Below the pieces are notes generated by a model. The model saw only the letters and a list, made by a program, of their open reading frames with translations. It was not told the origin of the DNA and searched no databases. DNA of 64,000 nt. It comes from Methanobacterium sp964452085 (GTDB taxonomy: Archaea; Methanobacteriota; Methanobacteria; Methanobacteriales; Methanobacteriaceae). Below, in pieces: positions 36,697 through 46,240 of the stretch (within the stretch, counting starts at the first letter, position 1; each line of letters starts with the position of its first letter). The translations under genes and the position numbers were made by a program. The stretch lies in the NCBI GenBank assembly GCA_964452085.1, contig CAYVKL010000007.1, positions 45,544 to 109,543 of the forward strand, written 5' to 3'.

Positions 36697-38103
36697 TTAA
36701 CCAATAACCACTAACTTCATGCGAGTCATATCTTTAACCGCATATTTAATTCCTTCCTTACCCATTCCACTCATTTTAAATCCTCCGAAAGGCATGTTAT
36801 CCGTCCGGAATGTAGATTGTTTGTTTATAAGTACCGAACCTGCTTCGATTTCTTTTGCTGCTTTTTTAGCATTTTCAATATTTTGGGTAAAAACACCGGC
36901 CTGTAATCCATATTTTGAATGATTAGCTACATCAATAGCTTCATTAAGGTTTTTAACTCTTATTATGGGTGAAATTGGGCCGAAAGTTTCATTTTGAACT
37001 AAATTCATCTCTTTTTTAACATGGTCCAGTATTGTGGCTTCGTAAAATGCCCCATTTCTTTTGCCTCCACAAATTAGTTCCGCACCATTTTTTATTGCAT
37101 CTTTAACAACATTTTCCACACGGATAGCTGCTTTTTCATTAATTAAGGGGCCCATATCTGTTTTTGGGTCCATGGGGTCCCCCATTTTTAGTTTTCTTGT
37201 GTTTCGTGTAAAATCTTCCAAAAACTCTTCTGCGATTTTTTCTTGAAGAATTATCCGTTTGATTCCAATACAAACTTGTCCTGAGAAAAGATAGGACCCG
37301 CTTACTGCAGCTGTGACTGCTGCATCTAAATCTGCATCATCTAAAACAATTAATGGGTCATTTCCCCCCAGTTCCAAGGTCAATTTTTTCATTCCTGCTT
37401 TATGGGAGATTGAAAGTCCTGTTGAAACTGATCCTGTGAAAGAAATCTTATTTATCAAGGGACTGGATACTATTGCATCCCCAACTTCATTCCCAGGGCC
37501 AGTGATGGCATTCACTGCACCATCCGGCAGATGCCTCCCCAATATTTCAGCCATTTTAAGGGCTGATAAAGGGGCTTGAGTAGATGGTTTAAAAATTACC
37601 GTGTTTTTTGCTGCTAAAGCCGGTGCTATCTTGTGAATTGCAAGGTTCACAGGGTAATTAAAGGGAGTGATGGCTGCAACTATACCTAAAGGGATTCTCT
37701 TTGTAAATCCAAAAACGCTTTTACCGGCTATGGCTGCGTCCATGGGAATAGTTTCCCCATAAATCCTTTTGCACTCTTCTGCAGCGAAAAGCAGAGTTTG
37801 TAAAGATCTTTCCATTTCCAGTTTCGCTTCACGGATTGGCTTACCAGTGTCAAGACAAATTAATTCAGATAGTTCCTTTGAATTTTCCTTTAATTCCTGA
37901 TGAATATCATAAAGAATTCGTGATAGCTTTCGGGAAGACATTTCATTCATAGATTTCTTAGCGGAATTAGCAGCATCAATGGCATTGTTAATATCTTCAA
38001 CATTTCCCAGTGGAACATGATCCAGGATTTCATTGTTGAAAGGATTCCTAATGGGAATTTTTTCTTTTTTATCCACTAAATTTCCATTTATTAGCATTTT
38101 CAT
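36697..38103 (-). CDS. cofA: Lactaldehyde dehydrogenase (CofA-like)
   Basis: A 468-residue aldehyde dehydrogenase. The catalytic cysteine is C278 (FSGQVCIG), the general base E244 (LELGGNDP), and the oxyanion asparagine N149 (TPFNYP). The NAD(P) site shows as FKPSTQAPLS and TGSVSTG. In methanogens this enzyme is CofA, making lactate for the side chain of coenzyme F420; the same fold includes non-phosphorylating GAPDH. The family assignment is firm and the substrate is by analogy. ATG 38103 follows GGGGGT. Confidence 0.9.
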   Translation of the reverse strand: MKMLINGNLVDKKEKIPIRNPFNNEILDHVPLGNVEDINNAIDAANSAKKSMNEMSSRKLSRILYDIHQELKENSKELSELICLDTGKPIREAKLEMERSLQTLLFAAEECKRIYGETIPMDAAIAGKSVFGFTKRIPLGIVAAITPFNYPVNLAIHKIAPALAAKNTVIFKPSTQAPLSALKMAEILGRHLPDGAVNAITGPGNEVGDAIVSSPLINKISFTGSVSTGLSISHKAGMKKLTLELGGNDPLIVLDDADLDAAVTAAVSGSYLFSGQVCIGIKRIILQEKIAEEFLEDFTRNTRKLKMGDPMDPKTDMGPLINEKAAIRVENVVKDAIKNGAELICGGKRNGAFYEATILDHVKKEMNLVQNETFGPISPIIRVKNLNEAIDVANHSKYGLQAGVFTQNIENAKKAAKEIEAGSVLINKQSTFRTDNMPFGGFKMSGMGKEGIKYAVKDMTRMKLVVIG

Positions 38104-38226
38104 ATTGTATTTACCCCCATAGATAAAATTAATACATTAAAAACCTACAATAAAGATAAAAAAAGAATTAGTAAGGTTAAAGTTAGTCAGTTAACTCAAG
38201 CACTTAAATAATATTAAAAGATTTAA

Positions 38227-38442
38227 TTAGCCTTTTAAGGTATTATTTATGGCTGTAAGGTTGCTGTTGACGCTACTCATTTCACTACCGTTAGTTATGT
38301 CACCACCAATCCCTTTAATATAGTTCTGGTAAGCAATAACTGCCACTAAGACGATAACAATAATCCCGCCGATGATCATTATATATTCAGCTGAACTTTG
38401 GGCTGCTTCGTCTTCAACCATTCCCAAATTTATCATTCTCAT
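38227..38442 (-). CDS. Archaeal type IV pilin-like protein (class III signal peptide)
   Basis: A 71-residue prepilin. The signal reads MRMINLGMVEDEAA followed by QSSAEYIMIIGGIIVIVLVAVIAYQ; the Q-x-S-x-E motif and long hydrophobic helix are the class III signature cut by EppA-type peptidases before Q15. The mature end is short and polar. ATG 38442 has GGAGAG 6 bases upstream. It follows the TadC-like gene by 18 bp and is surely its operon partner. It should form the pilus fibre. Confidence 0.9.
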   Translation of the reverse strand: MRMINLGMVEDEAAQSSAEYIMIIGGIIVIVLVAVIAYQNYIKGIGGDITNGSEMSSVNSNLTAINNTLKG

Positions 38443-38460
38443 TATAAACTCTCCTATTAA

Positions 38461-39396
38461 TCAAATTCCCAAAAGTAGTGAGGGTGCAAAGGTTATTACC
38501 ACATAAAATAGGCCATATGCCACGGGAATCAGGGCCAGTGCGAATTTAATGCCTTTCTTTGCACTACCATAAAGTACGATTCCCATCAATATACCTGCAA
38601 TTGCGGAGTGGATAATAATGTATCCGGCAGCTCCTGTTGCTGCAGCACCTAATAACGGATTAGGTTTCCCTAACGATTCAATGAAAGCTGAATAAGACAT
38701 AGCCATCCCCAGTGCAAATGGTGCTGCAACAACAGCTGCAATTAAGAGGAACATCACTGACATCATAACATTGGCTCTTCTTTCCCTTTGCAATGCTAAA
38801 ATAGCCCTTAAATCTTCTGCAACTGTTTCAACAACATCTGCAAGGCTACCTCCAACTCTCCTACCTTCTATGATCATTCTAAAAGTTCTGTCAAGGGTTT
38901 TTGATTTAAGACGTTCGCCCATTCCCAGTAATGCGTCTTCAAAGGTACTTCCTATTTTTATCTCAATAACTGCTCTTTTCAGTTCATCTGTTAGAGGACC
39001 ACTACCATGTTTTGATATGTCTTCCAGGGCTGTTTCAACCCCAATACCGGATCTTAATAGAGAAGCAATTTGCCTTAAAAAATCAGGTGTGTTTTGTTCA
39101 ATTGAGTCGACTCTTCGTTCCATCATAAAAAAAATCCAAATAAAAACGAGAGCGCTGGGGGCAATTAAACCAAGAATAAGGCCTATTAGGGGGTTTGCGC
39201 CTAATAAAAGAAACGCAACCAGGGCGATAATTCCCAAAATTATCCCTGAACCGCAAACAAGGGTTAAAAGATCAGAAGCTTTAACGTACATCCCAGAACG
39301 AATCAAAATTTCCTGTAAACGAACCAGGTACCTGTCTGGAAAGATATTATCAATGCTATTGGATATTGGGCTTAGGGCAGAAGGTATTATGGCCAT
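38461..39396 (-). CDS. TadC/type II secretion F-domain membrane protein
   Basis: A 311-residue membrane protein with helices near 45-65, 70-90, 205-235 and 250-300, and a cytoplasmic F domain in between (FLRQIASLLRSGIGVETALEDISKHGSGPLTDELKRAVIEIKIGSTFEDAL, RMIIEGRRVGGSLADVVETVAEDL). It is the platform on which the secretion ATPase assembles pilins. It sits with a pilin gene here, away from the ATPase at 48731, which has its own TadC. Confidence 0.92.
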   Translation of the reverse strand: MAIIPSALSPISNSIDNIFPDRYLVRLQEILIRSGMYVKASDLLTLVCGSGIILGIIALVAFLLLGANPLIGLILGLIAPSALVFIWIFFMMERRVDSIEQNTPDFLRQIASLLRSGIGVETALEDISKHGSGPLTDELKRAVIEIKIGSTFEDALLGMGERLKSKTLDRTFRMIIEGRRVGGSLADVVETVAEDLRAILALQRERRANVMMSVMFLLIAAVVAAPFALGMAMSYSAFIESLGKPNPLLGAAATGAAGYIIIHSAIAGILMGIVLYGSAKKGIKFALALIPVAYGLFYVVITFAPSLLLGI

Positions 39397-39581
39397 TTTT
39401 TCACCTTATTATATTGATATATACTATGGTTTTATTGTATATTATATTCTTGTATATATTATCATACACTCAGTATATATTATTTTACTTTCAATCAATG
39501 TTTACAAATGATAATATTGATTTCATGTAATATTCCTGATGGTATTGTAAATGTTTAGGGGTCATGATTCTTTAAAGGAGT

Positions 39582-40595
39582 TTAAAGTAATATTTTTTGG
39601 GTTGCGCTGGTTAAAACTTTTGCTCTATTTTTTATCAAAACCATATCTTCAACTCTAATCCCAAACTGTCCTTCGAGATATATTCCGGGTTCTACAGTAA
39701 CAACCATTCCTTTTTCGAGTTTTTCATCACTTCTACTGGACAAGGATGGTTTTTCATGAACTTCTAAACCTACCCCATGGCCAGTGGAATGTATGAAATT
39801 ATCCCCATAACCATAATCCTCAATAACCTTTCTTGCAACTTTATCGATATAAGACGCTTTCACACCCGGCTTAATATTTTTAATGGCTTCCTTTTGGGAT
39901 TCTAAAACTATTGAAAAAATTTCTTCTTCTTCTTCACTTTTTATTAGGGTGCGAGTTAGATCAGATGCGTAATTCTGATGATAAGCACCCCAATCAATCA
40001 TCAGGGGGGATTCTATTTTTTCAGAAGTAGAGGAGGTATGAGGAAGACTCGACCGGTGTCCTGAAGCCACAATTGTTTCAAAAGCAGGCCTAACAGAACC
40101 TGAATTTCGCATATTGTACTCCAGTTGTGCAGCCAGATTATCTTCACTAATATTCAAATTAGAAAAATCAATTTTTTCAAAGGAATCTTCAGCGATCTTA
40201 ATTGATCTTTTTATTTTTTGAATTTCTCCTTTGGACTTGGTTGCCCTAAAACCTTCAATAATGTCTGTAAGCCCTATTTTGAAGTCATTCAATAACTTTT
40301 TGTAAAATGCAATGGTCATGGAGTTTTCAACAAATATTTTACCCATTTTATTTTGATTTAACCTTTTTTTAAGATCTTCTAAGGATTTATATTCTTCAAC
40401 AGGCACACAGGATTTCTCGTGAGCCGCCTCCAAATCCATTTTTGAGGATAAGAGTAATGGTTCTTTTTTTAATATTAAAACTGACGTACTAGAAGGCATA
40501 AAATCAGTTACATATGCTATGTTTTCTGGTTTAATAACAATGAATGCATCCATTGTTTTTTCTTCCATTTTTTGTATTATTTCATCTAGCATCAT
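39582..40595 (-). CDS. M24 family metallopeptidase, Xaa-Pro aminopeptidase-like
   Basis: A 337-residue peptidase with all five metal ligands: D201 (IDWGAYHQNYASD), D212, H273 (HSTGHGVGLEVHE), E302 (VTVEPGIY) and E316 (GIRVED). The N-terminal 125 residues form the creatinase-type domain of prolidases. It removes N-terminal residues before proline or cleaves X-Pro dipeptides. Start is ATG 40595 or the next codon. Single gene. Confidence 0.93.
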   Translation of the reverse strand: MMLDEIIQKMEEKTMDAFIVIKPENIAYVTDFMPSSTSVLILKKEPLLLSSKMDLEAAHEKSCVPVEEYKSLEDLKKRLNQNKMGKIFVENSMTIAFYKKLLNDFKIGLTDIIEGFRATKSKGEIQKIKRSIKIAEDSFEKIDFSNLNISEDNLAAQLEYNMRNSGSVRPAFETIVASGHRSSLPHTSSTSEKIESPLMIDWGAYHQNYASDLTRTLIKSEEEEEIFSIVLESQKEAIKNIKPGVKASYIDKVARKVIEDYGYGDNFIHSTGHGVGLEVHEKPSLSSRSDEKLEKGMVVTVEPGIYLEGQFGIRVEDMVLIKNRAKVLTSATQKILL

Positions 40596-40747
40596 AGGAT
40601 TAACCTGGTTTAATGAGTTATATTTTCATAAACAGTTTAAATGAATAATATAATAAGCAAATCAGTGGGCATAATCTTCAATGGGTTATTCATATTTCTG
40701 AAGATTTGTAAATTGGATTTAATCTAATAATCTATTTATTAAATTAT

Positions 40748-41212
40748 TTATTCAATTTTTTTTATCTGAATTTCAATTACTTTTTCAAGTTTTACCATGA
40801 TCTCTTCTGGAATTTCTTTTTTTAATGGAAGTGGAATGTATCCAAAATCAGGGTCATGGAATATCATCCCCTCAAAATCCACAGAATCTTTGTAGCGAGG
40901 TATGAAATGCCAGTGAATTTCTGGATTGGGATTTTCACCTCTAAAAACAGAGTTTTTGAAGCAACTCCAATTGTAAAGTGTGGGTTGAAATAAATCTCCC
41001 ATAGATTTCTCCAGTTTGCGCACAATATTTGCAAAATCAACCCATTCTGCATCTTTCAAATCTTTAAGATCTCGACCATGCCTTTTAAGAGCCACTACAC
41101 ATGTTCCAAGATATCGCTGACTTGGTGCAAGATATATTTCCCAATACTCAGTTTCCCAGATAATTTTGCCATATCCACCAATTATTTGGCAGTATTCACA
41201 AACAGCATCCAT
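40748..41212 (-). CDS. HIT family protein (histidine triad-like hydrolase)
   Basis: A 154-residue member of the HIT superfamily. The zinc-type CxxC (C5, C8) is at the start. The triad region reads NPEIHWHFIPRY: E98-I-H100-W-H102, so the first histidine is replaced by glutamate but the nucleophile position (H100) and the third histidine remain. HIT proteins cleave nucleoside phosphoramidates or dinucleoside polyphosphates. The C-terminal 45 residues are extra and may form a helix. Single gene. Confidence 0.85.
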   Translation of the reverse strand: MDAVCEYCQIIGGYGKIIWETEYWEIYLAPSQRYLGTCVVALKRHGRDLKDLKDAEWVDFANIVRKLEKSMGDLFQPTLYNWSCFKNSVFRGENPNPEIHWHFIPRYKDSVDFEGMIFHDPDFGYIPLPLKKEIPEEIMVKLEKVIEIQIKKIE

Positions 41213-41577
41213 CAGAGAATCCCCCTAAGATTAGAATTAAAAGGAATTAGATGATTTTATTGATGATTTTTTTTAATTATTATTTTAATTTCATTCTTTA
41301 AATTTATTTCATTATTTCATACTCATTATTTGTTAATTATTGTAATACATTCTTGAATACAGTTTAAATCAGAATAAAATATTAAAATAGGGTTTTTTTA
41401 GACATAATTAGTATAATCCTCAATTGAATATGGATAAACCTATAAAACTAGTATTACTACCAAAATGAGTTTATAACAAAATTTAATGTAAAAAAAATTA
41501 TCAGAATATTTTTTTATTTTTTGAGTTTAAAAATTGAGGAATGAATTTATAAGTGAGTATGGGTTCTTTATTATATT
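41213..41577. other. AT-rich intergenic region
   Basis: About 365 bp between divergent genes. Only T-rich tracts and a TATA-like box at 41545-41553 are notable. No gene or RNA recognised. Confidence 0.4.
41545..41553 (+). promoter_or_regulatory. TATA-like box placing transcription at the ATG of the M50 gene
   Basis: ATTTATAAG is centred about 29 bp before the ATG at 41578, and no ribosome site precedes the ATG. This suggests a leaderless or nearly leaderless mRNA. Confidence 0.4.
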
Positions 41578-42183
41578 ATGGTAAACTTCACTTCCCATGA
41601 GATTAGGGACATAATAATCTCCATGCTAGTCATTGCAGGAGTTTTTGCTTATGTATTTAGAAATCTTAATCAAGGAGATTTCATATCCTTAATCCCCGTC
41701 ACATTAATTGCAGTAGGCTTGGGATTCGTATTCCACGAACTGGCACATAAATTCGTAGCCATAAGATATGGTTTTTATGCAGAATACAAATTATGGGTCG
41801 AAGGTTTAATTCTGGCTATAATCACGGCTACCTTTGGATTTGTTTTTGCAGCCCCAGGGGCAGTATACATCCATGGGGAGTATATATCTCGTGAGGAAAA
41901 TGGAAAGATATCCATTGCTGGACCATTAACAAACATAGCCTTGGCAATAATATTCTTTATTTTAATTCAATTCCTATCATTTTCCCCTATATTGTCCTTA
42001 ATCTGCGGTCTTGGTTTCACTATTAACAGTTTCCTGGCGTTTTTCAATTTACTTCCAGTATTCATGCTGGATGGTGCAAAGGTTATAAAGTGGAATCCAG
42101 TTATATGGGTAATCACCACTGGAATAGCCTTCATAATGATGGCTTATCCTTATATTATATCTTATATGAGATTAACATTTTAA
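41578..42183 (+). CDS. M50 family (site-2-protease-like) membrane metalloprotease
   Basis: A 201-residue membrane protein of about six helices. The zinc motif HELAH is at 53-57 in GFVFHELAHKFVAIRYGFYAEY, and the third ligand D165 lies in FMLDGAKVI. Such enzymes cut membrane-embedded proteins to release regulators. The length is that of a minimal core without PDZ or CBS domains. No ribosome site precedes the ATG. It is 50 bp upstream of the YcaO gene on the same strand. Confidence 0.92.
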   Translation: MVNFTSHEIRDIIISMLVIAGVFAYVFRNLNQGDFISLIPVTLIAVGLGFVFHELAHKFVAIRYGFYAEYKLWVEGLILAIITATFGFVFAAPGAVYIHGEYISREENGKISIAGPLTNIALAIIFFILIQFLSFSPILSLICGLGFTINSFLAFFNLLPVFMLDGAKVIKWNPVIWVITTGIAFIMMAYPYIISYMRLTF

Positions 42184-42233
42184 TAACAATTTATAATTAA
42201 AAAGAGCTTTATTTATACTTGAAAAGGATTTGC

Positions 42234-43437
42234 ATGTTTAAAGAAGTTCCAGTAAAATACTTCGGAGGCACTCATCGATGCCGGGACCCCGAAGAAACCA
42301 TAAATGTAGTTGAAGGGAAACTCAGGACAGCCGGAGTTACCAGAATAGCTGAAATAACTCATTTAGATCGTATTGGAATACCAGTTTATTCTGCCATACG
42401 CCCAGGGGCTGCCGAAGGTGCGGTGAGTATTTACGCAGGCAAAGGAGCTACTAAACCTCAAGCTAAGGCTTCTGCAATGATGGAGGCATTTGAAAGGTAT
42501 TCAGCCGAACAACAAGAAACTGACAAAGAAAAAATAATAACAGGCTCTTTCACAGACATGGATTCAGGTATTGATCCTGTTTCTTTGATATTACCGTCTG
42601 GCAGTACCCTTACTGATAAAACAAATATTGATTGGGTTGCGGCGATTAATGCCCGAAATGATAATGAATTTTTAATACCGGCTAATGCGGTTTACCACCC
42701 CTATAAGCCAGATAAGGGTCAATTTATTTTTAAATCAAATACCAATGGTCTTGCTTCTGGCAATGTCATTGAAGAAGCAGTTTTCCATGGCATAACTGAA
42801 GTTGTGGAAAGGGATGCTTGGAGTATTTTTGAAGCATTGCGCCAGCCAAAACTGGAAGTAAACTTTGAAAATACTGAAAATCCACTAATTAGAGACATAA
42901 CTTCCAAATTTAAAAAAGCAGGAGTGGAAGTAAAACTGGTCGATCTCACTGCAGATGTGGAAATAACCACCATGGCCGCAGTATCCGATGACAAAGTACT
43001 TAAAGATCCCGCTCTATTGACTTTAGGAGTTGGAACTCATCTGGACCCGGAAGTAGCAGCTCTACGTGCATTAACTGAGGTAGCTCAGAGCAGAGCCACT
43101 CAGATACATGGAACTCGTGAAGACACTACCCGGGCTGTTTTCATGCGAAAAGCAGGATATGAACGTATGAAACGGATTAACAAGCACTGGTTTGGAGAAT
43201 CATCTGGGGAATTAGATCTTTCAGAAATTAAAAACAAAGCAAAAAAATCATTTAAGGAGGATATAGAAACTTCCCTGAAACTTTNNNNNNNNNNTTTTGA
43301 ACAAATGTGGCTTTGATGAAGTATTATACACAGATCTCACCCGGCCAGAAATAGATATTGCAGTGGTAAGGGTTGTTATTCCCGGGATGGAAGTTTATTC
43401 TGTTGATGTTGAACGGGTGGGGAATAGACTCAAATAA
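42234..43437 (+). CDS. ycaO: YcaO-type McrA-glycine thioamidation enzyme (broken by an N gap)
   Basis: The methanogen YcaO family forms a thioglycine in the alpha subunit of methyl-coenzyme M reductase, using ATP and a sulfide source. Visible family stretches are ITHLDRIGIPVYSAIRPGA, YAGKGATKPQAKASAMMEAFERYSAE, NGLASGNVIEEAVFHGITEVVERDAW and GVGTHLDPEVAALRALTEVAQSRA. The sequence runs into ten Ns at 43285-43294; beyond them the coding continues in a different frame (NKCGFDEVLYTDLTRPEID to ERVGNRLK) with a stop at 43435-43437. The gene is intact apart from the gap length, which is an assembly artefact. ATG 42234 is used (AAGGAT upstream); TTG 42219 is an alternative. The tfuA partner is not in this window. 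Confidence 0.92.
43285..43294. other. Assembly gap of 10 Ns inside ycaO
   Basis: Ten unknown bases. The reading frame shifts across it by one base, so the true length is not 10 (it must be 0 or 2 modulo 3 relative to the shift), and the placeholder should be resolved before the gene is called broken. Confidence 0.95.
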
Positions 43438-43556
43438 TAGAGTCACTTGGTGATGGATGAAAAATTATTTATTTTATTTAAGATAAAAAAAATATTACAT
43501 TCTAATTATATGGGGGGATTATAGTTAAAAAACTCGTATTATTTTTACTGGCCATC

Positions 43557-44060
43557 ATGGTTGTGGTGATATTCTCATCAGGATGTACTAACAATGTTTA
43601 TAAGACATTCAATAGTAATGGGATAAGTTTTAACTACCCTTCTGGTTGGAATGAACTTTCACCTGATCAATTAAATGTTAAGGTTCAGGGTAACACTGAG
43701 GTTCTGGCGGCAGTTGTTGATCCCAACAGTATCCAGAACAATAACTACCAAATACTGTCTTTCTTCCAGCAAGTTACTACAACTACCTCTCTGGCTGATG
43801 CAACTGCAGCCAACAAAGCAGATATCCAGGCAGCCGGCGGTCAAGTAATTTCAGAAAAAGATAGTACCATTAATGGATTGAATTCAAAAGATCTGGTTTA
43901 CACCACGAGTACTCCGTCTGGAGTGGCTAAGAAAGAACGTCTTGTTGCATTGCAAGATGGGGGCAACCTTTATTACATAATTTGCAGTGCACCATTGGCT
44001 GACTTCGATGCTCAACAATCAAACTTTGATTTGATCATAAACAGCTTTAAAATTGAATAG
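43557..44060 (+). CDS. PsbP-like lipoprotein
   Basis: A 167-residue protein from ATG 43557, but the real N-terminus is probably further upstream: VKKLVLFLLAIMVVVIFSSGC reads as a full lipoprotein signal (lipobox SSGC) starting at a GTT at 43524, 6 bases after a GGGGGG ribosome-like site. After the cysteine comes a PsbP/Mog1-like domain (NGISFNYPSGWNELS, INGLNSKDLVYTT, NLYYIICSAPLADFDAQQSNFDLIINSFKI). The same domain ends the HEAT protein at 60874. The role is unknown. A T-rich terminator follows. Confidence 0.75.
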   Translation: MVVVIFSSGCTNNVYKTFNSNGISFNYPSGWNELSPDQLNVKVQGNTEVLAAVVDPNSIQNNNYQILSFFQQVTTTTSLADATAANKADIQAAGGQVISEKDSTINGLNSKDLVYTTSTPSGVAKKERLVALQDGGNLYYIICSAPLADFDAQQSNFDLIINSFKIE

Positions 44061-44087
44061 GGAGAATTTATTCCACAAATAAGTCTC

Positions 44088-44120
44088 TATTTTTTTTTAT
44101 TTTATCTTTTTTTTATTTTT
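44088..44120 (+). terminator. T-rich terminator-like tract
   Basis: Two runs of eight to ten Ts lie 30-60 bp after the lipoprotein gene, with no clear hairpin. Confidence 0.5.
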
Positions 44121-44333
44121 GAATTATTTTAGGATAAATTATGGTTTATGAATGACGCAGTTACAAAGGGTTTAGTTATATTGTAAAGGTTCTAATTATA
44201 ATAAAAAATATATTAGTTTAGATTATATTGAATTTAGTTTAGATAATTGAATAGAATATTAAATGGTTTTTCAGATTATCAATTATTTATGTAAATGGAT
44301 TTCATGAGTTCTTCTTTTGATTGGTGAAAAAAA

Positions 44334-44675
44334 ATGAAACAAGTTATTGTTATGAGAGGAGACCTGAAAATGGGTAAAGGTAAATTAGCTGCCCAGGCAT
44401 GCCATGCAAGTTTAGGGTCTTATCAAAGGGCTGATGATAGAATACTAAGAGAATGGGATTTAGAAGGTGGAAAAAAGGTAGTGGTCCAAGTTAAAAATCA
44501 GGAAGAACTTTTTGAGATCTATGAACTCGTTAAAGCAGCTGGAATCCCCAGTTTCCTGGTGAAAGATGCAGGACGCACAGAATTGCCTCCCTCTACCATT
44601 ACTTGCCTGGGAATTGGTCCTGACAAGGATGAAAAAATTGATAAAATAACACAGGATCTTAAATTGCTTAAGTAA
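44334..44675 (+). CDS. pth2: Peptidyl-tRNA hydrolase, archaeal type
   Basis: A 113-residue Pth2 enzyme, which releases peptides from stalled peptidyl-tRNA. Signature stretches are MRGDLKMGKGKLAAQACHA at 7-25 and VKDAGRTELPPSTITCLGIGP near the end. Length is normal. It starts after GGTGAAAAA. It is about 100 bp upstream of mfnE on the same strand. Confidence 0.97.
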   Translation: MKQVIVMRGDLKMGKGKLAAQACHASLGSYQRADDRILREWDLEGGKKVVVQVKNQEELFEIYELVKAAGIPSFLVKDAGRTELPPSTITCLGIGPDKDEKIDKITQDLKLLK

Positions 44676-44778
44676 CTCATTAATTTCAAATTTTAATTCC
44701 TATTATTAATTGAAACGTTATCATAACATATTTTAGTATAAAATAATAGGAAATTTGGGGAAATTTGGGAGAATTTAT

Positions 44779-45585
<807 letters not shown>

Positions 45586-45798
45586 ATCCTTTAAGTCATT
45601 ATCATTCCTTAAAACATCTAATTTTCTGATTAAATCATAGATTCTAGAATTGATTCATATCTTACCATTGTTAATCTTTGGTGTGACTAATTATTCGGTC
45701 TTGGTAATCAGACTTTCAAAAATTATCAAATTTGAAAATATTGAAAATTTAATTAAATTTTTAGTTATAATAAAATAGGAATTATGGAGGAATTTAGG

Positions 45799-46068
45799 AT
45801 GGGAGAAGTAGTAGCAACCATTAAATTAATGCCAGAAAGTCCTGAAGTGGAACTCGCTCAGATTAAAGAAACAATAGAAAAATCAATACCTGAAGGAACA
45901 GAGCTTCACAAAATTGAAGAAGAACCAATTGCTTTTGGTCTGGTAGCCCTCAATGTAATTGTGGTAGTTGATGATGGTGAAGGTGGAACTGAAAAGACAG
46001 AGGAGATCTTTTCCCAGATTGAAGATGTTGCCAGTGTTGAAGTAGTGGACATCCGCAGGTTAATGTAA
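45799..46068 (+). CDS. ef1b: Translation elongation factor aEF-1 beta
   Basis: An 89-residue nucleotide exchange factor for aEF-1alpha. The sequence GEVVATIKLMPESPEVELAQIKETIEKSIPEG and the ending VASVEVVDIRRLM are diagnostic. ATG 45799 is preferred to 45784, which lies inside the GGAGG-containing ribosome site. It follows the small zinc-finger gene by about 210 bp. Confidence 0.96.
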   Translation: MGEVVATIKLMPESPEVELAQIKETIEKSIPEGTELHKIEEEPIAFGLVALNVIVVVDDGEGGTEKTEEIFSQIEDVASVEVVDIRRLM

Positions 46069-46240
46069 GAAAGGGATTTCCCTTTCATTTATTATTTATT
46101 TTATAGATATTTTCCGTCAATTTTCTTTCTTTGCCGTATTTTATAGTCTTTTTCTTCTTTATTATTGCTAGATTGTCTTATTTATTTACATTATTGATTT
46201 TTTTAATTCCAATTTTTGTCCATTAATTCTATAAATACGG

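Noticed and set aside
38771..39511. 246-codon plus-strand frame opposite the TadC gene
   Set aside because: The opposite strand encodes a clear TadC protein; the plus-strand frame has no family signal.
42219..43316. ycaO as a pseudogene
   Set aside because: The apparent truncation is caused by ten Ns of arbitrary length; coding resumes on the other side and ends normally.
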